Source of the DNA: Caenimonas sedimenti
GTDB taxonomy: Bacteria > Pseudomonadota > Gammaproteobacteria > Burkholderiales > Burkholderiaceae_C
DNA length: 64,000 nucleotides
Assembly (NCBI RefSeq): GCF_007833165.1
Contig: NZ_VOBQ01000021.1
Coordinates: 1 to 64,000 of the forward strand
Direction: 5' to 3'
Shown here: positions 58,836 through 64,000 of the stretch, piece by piece
How positions within the stretch are numbered: the stretch's first letter is position 1
How the letters are laid out: each line of letters begins with the position of its first letter
Program-made: the position numbers and the translations under genes
The notes under the pieces: generated by a model
Databases searched by the model: none
Seen by the model: only the letters and a program-made list of their open reading frames with translations
What the model was told of the DNA's origin: nothing

Positions 58836-59243
58836 TCAGTTGGCGGAATGGAAGGCGCCGATGAGCGGACAGGACACCTTGCCCCGGCCGACGTGGCAGG
58901 CGTTGACCAAGCTGGACAAGACCGCTTCCATCCTCGAGAGTTCGGACAGCTTTTTGCGGATGCCGACCAGCTTGGCCTCGGCCAGGGAACTCGCCTCTTT
59001 GCAATGCGCACCGTCCTCCAGTTTCAGCAACTCGGCGACTTCGTCCAAGCTGAACCCGAGGTTCTGGGCCGACTTGACGAATCGCAGACGCTCGACGTCC
59101 GCCGACCCGTAACGGCGAATGCTCCCACCTCGCCGGGGGGGCTCGGGAAGCAGGCCCTTGCGCTGGTAGAACCGGATGGTCTCTACGCTGACTGCGGCCA
59201 AGGCAGCGAATTGCCCGATGGTAAGTTTGTCCGTTTGATCCAT
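58836..59243 (-). CDS. merR: MerR mercury-responsive regulator
   Basis: A 135-residue MerR. The winged helix is LTIGQFAALAAVSVETIRFYQRKGLLPEPPR. Cys 81 (GAHCKE), Cys 116 (NACHVG) and Cys 125 (VSCPLI) match the three Hg ligands of Tn501 MerR (82, 117, 126). The start at 59243 is 5 bp downstream of the cusA stop, so it may be transcribed from the cus promoter as well. The merTP operator lies just after its stop. Confidence 0.9.
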   Translation of the reverse strand: MDQTDKLTIGQFAALAAVSVETIRFYQRKGLLPEPPRRGGSIRRYGSADVERLRFVKSAQNLGFSLDEVAELLKLEDGAHCKEASSLAEAKLVGIRKKLSELSRMEAVLSSLVNACHVGRGKVSCPLIGAFHSAN

Positions 59244-59248
59244 TCCGC

Positions 59249-62200
59249 TCAGACCTCTTTGCTTTTCATTGCCGCTTCGCGCTCGGAAGCAATTCCGCCA
59301 ACGGCATTCTGCCGCCGCCGCCGCCGCCGCATGAGCAGGTACGCTGCCGGCACCACGAACATCGACAACAGGGGCGCCGTGATCATGCCGCCGACCATGG
59401 GCGCCGCGATGCGCTGCATCACTTCGGAACCGGTGCCGCTGCCCCACATGATCGGAAACAGACCGGCCAGGATGACTGCAACGGTCATGGCCTTCGGGCG
59501 GACGCGCAGCACCGCGCCTTCGCGGATCGCGTCGAGCAGGTCCTCATGGCTGGTCTTGCCTTCGGCCTGCCGATCGTTCCAGGCGTTCTTCAGGTACAGC
59601 AGCATGATGACCCCGAACTCGGCTGAGACACCGGCCAGGGCGATGAAGCCCACCGCGCCCGCAACCGAGAGGTTGTAGTCGAGCAGGTACAGCAGCCAGA
59701 TACCGCCCACCAGGGCGAAGGGCAGGGTGGTCATGATCAGCAACGCTTCTCCAAACCGGCTGAAGGTCAGGTACAGCAGCACGAAGATGATCAGCAGCGT
59801 GAACGGCACTACCACTTTGAGTTTGGCTGTCGCCCGTTCCAGAAACTCGAACTGTCCCGACCAGGAGACGGAATACCCAGGCGGCAGTTTCACTTTCTCC
59901 GCCACCACGCGTTGCATGTCCTGCACGGCGGAGCGCAGGTCGCGCCCGCGGATATCGACATACACCCAGCCCGATAGCCTGGCGTTCTCGCTGCGCAGCA
60001 TCGGCGGTCCGTCGGTGATCCGAATCTCGGCAACGTCGCCAAGCACCAGGCGCGCGCCGCGTTCCGTGACGATCGGCAGCCGGCGCAGCTCCTCCAGCGA
60101 GTCGCGAACCTCGCGGGGGTAGCGGACGTTGATCGGGAAGCGTTGCAGGCCTTCCACGGTCTCGCCGATGTTCTCCCCGCCCACCGCGGAGCTGATCACC
60201 GATTGAACGTCCGAAATGTTCAGGCCGAAGCGCGCCGCGGCATCGCGCCGGATGTTGACGTCCACATAGCGGCCGCCGGTCAGGCGCTCCGCCAGTGCGC
60301 TCGATACGCCGGGCACGTCCTTGAGCACGCGCTCGATCTCGGCCGTCGCCTTGTCGATCTCGGCCAGGTCCGTGCCGGCAACCTTGACGCCGACCGGGCT
60401 CTTGATTCCCGTGGCCAGCATGTCGATGCGGTTGCGGATCGGCGGCACCCAGATGTTGGAGAGGCCCGGGACCTTCACGATTTTGTCCAGCTCTTCAACC
60501 AGTTTGTCGGTGGTCATGCCGGCTCGCCATTGCTCGCGCGGCTTGAACTGGATGGTGGTCTCGAACATCTCCAGCGGCGCTGGATCCGTGGCCGTTTCAG
60601 CCCGGCCCGCCTTGCCGTAGACGCTGGCGACCTCGGGCACCGTCTTGATCAACCGGTCGGTCTGCTGCAGCAATTCGGCCGCCTTGCCCGCCGACAAGCC
60701 TGGCAATGCGGACGGCATGTACAGCAGGTCGCCCTCGTCCAGGTGCGGCATGAACTCGCCGCCGACGCGCATCAAAGGCCACAGGGCGGTGGCCAGCACC
60801 AGGCCGGCGATCACCAGGGTCAGCTTGGGCGCGCGCAGCACGGCATCCAGCAGCGGCCGGTAGCCGGCAATGAGAAGGCGGTTGAGCGGATTGCTCTTCT
60901 CGTCGGGGATGCGGCCCCGGATCAGGTAGCCCATCAGCACCGGGATCAGCGTGACCGAAAGGCCGGCAGCCGCGGCCATGGCATAGGTCTTGGTGAAGGC
61001 GAGGGGAGAGAACAGCCGCCCCTCCTGCGCCTCCAGCGTGAACACCGGGATGAACGACAGCGTGATGATCAGCAAAGAGAAAAACAGCGCCGGCCCCACC
61101 TCGGCCGCGGAGTCTCCGATCACCCGCCATCGCGCTTCTCCCTCCAGCTTCTCGTCGGGATGGTCGTGTTTCCAATGTTCCAGATGCTTGTGGGCGTTCT
61201 CGATCATCACCACCGCCGCATCGACCATCGCACCGATGGCGATCGCGATGCCGCCCAGCGACATGATGTTGGCATTGACGCCCTGGTAGTACATGACGAT
61301 GAACGCCGCCAGGATGCCCAAGGGCAGTGAGACGATCGCGACGAAGGCCGAACGCAGGTGGAACAGGAAGACGAAGCACACCAGGGCGACCACCAGGAAT
61401 TCCTCGAACAGCTTGAACCCGAGGTTTTCCACTGCGCGCTCGATCAGGCTGGAGCGGTCATAGACCGGCACGATCTCCACCCCCTTGGGCAGTCCGGCCT
61501 GCAGTAACTTCAGCTTCTCCTTCACGGCCGCAATGGTCTCCAGGGCATTCTTGCCCGAGCGCATCACGATCACACCGCCGGCCGCCTCACCCTGGCCGTC
61601 CAGCTCGCCAATGCCCCGGCGCATTTCAGGGCCGATCTGGATACGGGCCACATCACCGAGGCGCACGGACACGCCTGCAGGCGTGGTCATCAACGGCACC
61701 TGCCGGAAGTCGTCCAACGTCTTGAGGTAGCCGGAGGCCCGCACCATGTATTCGGCTTCTCCCAGTTCCAGCACCGAACCGCCGCTCTCCTGGTTGGCCT
61801 TCTGCAAGGCCTCGACGATCCTGGTGTGCGGGATGGAATAGGCGGCCAGCTTGTCAGGGTCGAGCACCACCTGGTACTGGCGAACCATGCCGCCAACCGA
61901 AGCGACTTCGGCCACATTGGCGACGCTCTTCAGTTCGTATTTCAGGAACCAGTCCTGCAGCGCGCGCAGCTGGCCGGCGTCCATCGAATTGCTGCGGTCG
62001 ACCAGCGCGTACTGGTAGATCCAGCCTACGCCCGTGGCGTCGGGGCCCAGCGAAGGCTTGGCCGCGGCGGGCAGGCGCGACTGAACCTGGTTCAGGTACT
62101 CGAGCACTCGCGAACGGGCCCAGTACATGTCGGTGCCGTCCTCGAACAGCACGTAGACGAAGGAGTCGCCGAAGAAGGAATAGCCACGCACCGTCTTCGC

Positions 62201-62434
62201 ACCAGGAACCGAGAGCATGGTCGTGGTCAGCGGGTAGGTGACCTGGTTCTCGACGATCTGCGGCGCCTGGCCGGGATAGGTGGTGCGGATGATGACCTGC
62301 ACGTCCGAGAGGTCCGGCAAGGCATCGAGCGGCGTCTTGAGCAGCGCATAGACGCCCCAGGCGGCGATCATCACCGTGGCCAGCAGCACCAGGAAGCGGT
62401 TGACGATCGACCAGCGAATGAGCCGGGCGATCAT
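59249..62434 (-). CDS. cusA: CusA-type Cu(I)/Ag(I) RND efflux pump
   Basis: A 1061-residue HME-RND pump. The TM4 motif GGIAIAIGAMVDAAVVMIENAHKHLEHW is the monovalent-cation form. The periplasmic cleft has PLEMFETTIQFKPREQW and NRIDMLATGIKSP, which match the CusA methionine relay residues (E. coli Met573, Met623). The N-terminus begins MIARLIRWSIVNRFLVLL, fixing the start at 62434, which overlaps the cusB stop (ATGA). The C-terminus ends in a basic tail. It exports copper or silver from periplasm and cytosol via cusB and a channel outside the window. Confidence 0.93.
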   Translation of the reverse strand: MIARLIRWSIVNRFLVLLATVMIAAWGVYALLKTPLDALPDLSDVQVIIRTTYPGQAPQIVENQVTYPLTTTMLSVPGAKTVRGYSFFGDSFVYVLFEDGTDMYWARSRVLEYLNQVQSRLPAAAKPSLGPDATGVGWIYQYALVDRSNSMDAGQLRALQDWFLKYELKSVANVAEVASVGGMVRQYQVVLDPDKLAAYSIPHTRIVEALQKANQESGGSVLELGEAEYMVRASGYLKTLDDFRQVPLMTTPAGVSVRLGDVARIQIGPEMRRGIGELDGQGEAAGGVIVMRSGKNALETIAAVKEKLKLLQAGLPKGVEIVPVYDRSSLIERAVENLGFKLFEEFLVVALVCFVFLFHLRSAFVAIVSLPLGILAAFIVMYYQGVNANIMSLGGIAIAIGAMVDAAVVMIENAHKHLEHWKHDHPDEKLEGEARWRVIGDSAAEVGPALFFSLLIITLSFIPVFTLEAQEGRLFSPLAFTKTYAMAAAAGLSVTLIPVLMGYLIRGRIPDEKSNPLNRLLIAGYRPLLDAVLRAPKLTLVIAGLVLATALWPLMRVGGEFMPHLDEGDLLYMPSALPGLSAGKAAELLQQTDRLIKTVPEVASVYGKAGRAETATDPAPLEMFETTIQFKPREQWRAGMTTDKLVEELDKIVKVPGLSNIWVPPIRNRIDMLATGIKSPVGVKVAGTDLAEIDKATAEIERVLKDVPGVSSALAERLTGGRYVDVNIRRDAAARFGLNISDVQSVISSAVGGENIGETVEGLQRFPINVRYPREVRDSLEELRRLPIVTERGARLVLGDVAEIRITDGPPMLRSENARLSGWVYVDIRGRDLRSAVQDMQRVVAEKVKLPPGYSVSWSGQFEFLERATAKLKVVVPFTLLIIFVLLYLTFSRFGEALLIMTTLPFALVGGIWLLYLLDYNLSVAGAVGFIALAGVSAEFGVIMLLYLKNAWNDRQAEGKTSHEDLLDAIREGAVLRVRPKAMTVAVILAGLFPIMWGSGTGSEVMQRIAAPMVGGMITAPLLSMFVVPAAYLLMRRRRRRQNAVGGIASEREAAMKSKEV

Positions 62435-64000
62435 TTCTTGCTCCCTGGGGCCTGCGCCGGCATGGGCGACACCCGCGTGAGCTGCGGCAGTCCATCCTTG
62501 TCCATGAAGAACTCGAAGGTGATGCGGTCGCCCGCCTGCAGGTTGCGGGGGATGTCCTTGGGCGGCGGGAGCTTGAAGTCCATCGTCATGGGCCCCCACT
62601 TGATCGAAGGGATCGGCCCGTGCGACAGGGTCACCGCCTCCCGGTTGAGGGCCTCGACCTTTGCTTCACCTTCATGCCGCGGCTGCGCAGCGGCCTGGCT
62701 GGGTTTGGGTGTCTCGTTCAACCGCGCCTCGACGCCTTTGAGGCTGGCTTCGGAGTCGATCAGGAATTGCGAGGACACCACCACCCGCTGGCCGGGCTGC
62801 AGGCCGCTCTTGATTTCCGTCTGGCCGCCGCTTTCGATGCCGGCCTGAACGTCCACCGGCCGGAACCTGCCGTTCTCTTCGGCCACCATCACCACGGTGC
62901 GCCGGCCCGTCTGGATCACGGCCTCCGTGGGGACCAGGATGGATTTTTCGGCCCGCGTGTCCATGAACTGCATGGACACGAACATGCCCGGGACCAGCAG
63001 GCCGCGGGCATTGGCAAGCTCGACCCGCGCCTTCAAGGTTCTGGTGGTCGCGCTCACGTCCGGCAACAGCGCCTGGACTTGGCCGTCGAATGTTGTTCCA
63101 GGGATAGCCGTGGTCTGCGCCTGGACTTTTGCGCCAGGCCTCACCAACGCTGCCTGACTCTCCGGGACTTCGGCGTTCGCCCAGACGGTCGAGAACCCGC
63201 TGATGCGAAACAGCGTGGCGCCCGGCATCACGGCCATTCCTTCGCGCACGGCCAATTCGGTCACCAGGCCACCGATGGGCGCGGTGATGCCGATGCGCGC
63301 GTCGGGCTTCCCGCTGGCTTCCACCTTCCTGATCTGCTCCTCGCTCATGCCCGCCTGTCGCATGCGGGCGCGAGCCCCGTCGATCACTGTGCCCAGGTTC
63401 GTGCCCTGCATCCGGCGAACTGCCAGGAATTCCTCTTGCGCCGCCACCCAGTCGGGCACATGGAGCTCAGCCAGCACCTGCCCTCTGGCAACCCGGTCCA
63501 AGGTGGCGCGCACGTGCAGCCGCTCCACGTAACCGGCGGCCCTGGCCTGCACCACCACCTGATCGCGCTCATTGAAGGCGATGCTTCCGACGGCGGAGAC
63601 CTGGGGCGACAACATTCCCTCGGTCACCAGCGCCGTGCGCACGCCCAGGTTCTGCTGGATGCGCGGGCTCACGGTGATGTTGCCCTGGTCGCTGCCTCCA
63701 TCCGCATAGACGGGCACCAGCATCATGTTCATGAAGGGCGATTTGGCGGGCTTGTCGAACTTGTTGCCCGGCACCATGGGGTCGTGGTAGTAGAGCACTT
63801 TCTTGCCAGTCGCCGGATCGACATCGCCGGCCTTGATGCCGGCGCTGATGTGGCGCCGGGTTGCGTCTTCCCCCTCGGCGATGCTCTGCGGCACCGCCGC
63901 CTGTGGCGCGGGTGCGGTTGGCCCGGCTGGCCCGGCCGGCGTGGTGGGCGCTGCGGCCATGCCGCGCCGCTCACCCAGCGCATAGAGGCCCCAACCGCTC
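62431..64000 (-). CDS. cusB: CusB adaptor with fused CusF-like domain (5' end beyond window)
   Basis: The frame stays open to the right window edge, so the true start lies beyond 64000; an ATG at 63960 is internal (the upstream residues LYALGERRG look like the end of the membrane anchor). A YHS-like/heavy-metal-binding segment (KKVLYYHDPMVPGNKFDKPAKSPFMNMMLVPVYAD) comes first, as in CusB and SilB. The adaptor domains follow. The last 85 residues are a CusF-like domain (VTLSHGPIPSIKWGPMTMDFKLPPP) that keeps the Trp and Met ligands. It links the pump to the channel and loads copper onto it. Confidence 0.88.
   Translation of the reverse strand, partial: SGWGLYALGERRGMAAAPTTPAGPAGPTAPAPQAAVPQSIAEGEDATRRHISAGIKAGDVDPATGKKVLYYHDPMVPGNKFDKPAKSPFMNMMLVPVYADGGSDQGNITVSPRIQQNLGVRTALVTEGMLSPQVSAVGSIAFNERDQVVVQARAAGYVERLHVRATLDRVARGQVLAELHVPDWVAAQEEFLAVRRMQGTNLGTVIDGARARMRQAGMSEEQIRKVEASGKPDARIGITAPIGGLVTELAVREGMAVMPGATLFRISGFSTVWANAEVPESQAALVRPGAKVQAQTTAIPGTTFDGQVQALLPDVSATTRTLKARVELANARGLLVPGMFVSMQFMDTRAEKSILVPTEAVIQTGRRTVVMVAEENGRFRPVDVQAGIESGGQTEIKSGLQPGQRVVVSSQFLIDSEASLKGVEARLNETPKPSQAAAQPRHEGEAKVEALNREAVTLSHGPIPSIKWGPMTMDFKLPPPKDIPRNLQAGDRITFEFFMDKDGLPQLTRVSPMPAQAPGSKK

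Noticed and set aside
57907..59243. merA or merB hidden within the mer segment
   Set aside because: The genes are tightly packed with overlaps and no flavoprotein or lyase motif appears in any frame.
1..64000. CRISPR arrays, tRNA or rRNA genes
   Set aside because: No regularly spaced direct repeats, cloverleaf-like sequences or rRNA-like stretches were noticed by eye; a dedicated scan was not possible.

Overview
This 64 kb, GC-rich window is almost entirely accessory metal, copper and sulfur defence DNA. It most likely comes from a betaproteobacterium of the order Burkholderiales, probably Comamonadaceae (Variovorax/Ramlibacter/Hydrogenophaga-like). The lineage call rests on DUF4148 proteins, a Bug/TctC solute-binding-protein remnant, CzcI-type leader proteins, a selenoneine gene pair and a tnpA-only IS1071-like element. 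No rRNA, tRNA, CRISPR array or replication/partition gene was recognised. I could not decide between chromosome, genomic island and plasmid. Two DnaA-box-like sequences lie at the extreme left edge.

Layout. 1-1.7 kb: edge DNA, a damaged LysR regulator and a small hypothetical gene. 1.9-3.2 kb: a translationally coupled DsbA-like thioredoxin and HXXEE membrane protein. 3.3-10.6 kb: a czcI-czcC-czcB-czcA efflux operon followed by a PII-like protein, a secreted protein and a lipoprotein. 10.7-15.3 kb: cadR divergent from an operon of cadA (P-type ATPase), gmhA (sedoheptulose-7-P isomerase) and czcD (CDF exporter). 15.3-19.0 kb: a metal two-component system, a DUF3703 gene behind a second CadR-type operator, and two DUF4148 secreted proteins. 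19.1-26.8 kb: a long copper cluster (His/Cys secreted protein, TolC-like lipoprotein, Tat multicopper oxidase, cupredoxin, DUF411, CusF-like, Csp copper storage, DUF305, HupE-like, membrane-anchor protein). 26.8-28.9 kb: a second two-component system, leftward. 29.0-37.8 kb: CusF-like protein, a second RND pump with a DUF3240 gene between pump and outer-membrane channel, a lipoprotein and a His-tailed MFS transporter. 38.0-41.0 kb: a sulfide/persulfide module (two YeeE-type proteins, BigR-like repressor, persulfide dioxygenase, TlpA-like reductase). 41.1-42.3 kb: Crp/Fnr regulator and Spy-like protein. 42.4-45.6 kb: a complete Tn3-family element with 38-bp inverted repeats and a perfect 5-bp target duplication. 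45.6-46.5 kb: MerR regulator and MerF/MerC-like protein. 46.7-49.8 kb: membrane AraC regulator, fatty-acid hydroxylase/DUF2147 fusion and isoprenylcysteine methyltransferase-like protein. 49.8-53.1 kb: selenoneine genes senB and senA and a cysteine desulfurase. 53.2-57.8 kb: NHL lipoprotein, two MFS transporters, an MBL hydrolase and an ArsR-rhodanese fusion. 57.9-64 kb: leftward cusB (cut by the window edge)-cusA-merR-merT-merP-GDCCVxC, with no merA.

How it works together. Three HME-type RND pumps move metal across the envelope, fed by a P-type ATPase, a CDF exporter and a possible MFS exporter. Periplasmic CusF-like, cupredoxin, multicopper oxidase and DUF411 proteins, plus a cytosolic Csp, buffer or oxidise copper. 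Control is by MerR-family regulators with canonical 19-bp-spacer promoters, two CzcRS/CusRS-type two-component systems, and ArsR-family repressors with AT-rich palindromes. The sulfur modules fit the same thiol/metal stress theme.

Most interesting points: a CadR-type operator repeated in front of the DUF3703 gene; gmhA locked between cadA and czcD; PII-like or DUF3240 genes tied to two pumps; a hydroxylase-DUF2147 fusion next to a membrane AraC regulator; senA/senB without senC in view; merRTP without merA, with the operator downstream of merR and joined to cusBA; and several metal promoters whose -10 boxes lie 6-9 nt from the start codon, suggesting leaderless mRNAs.
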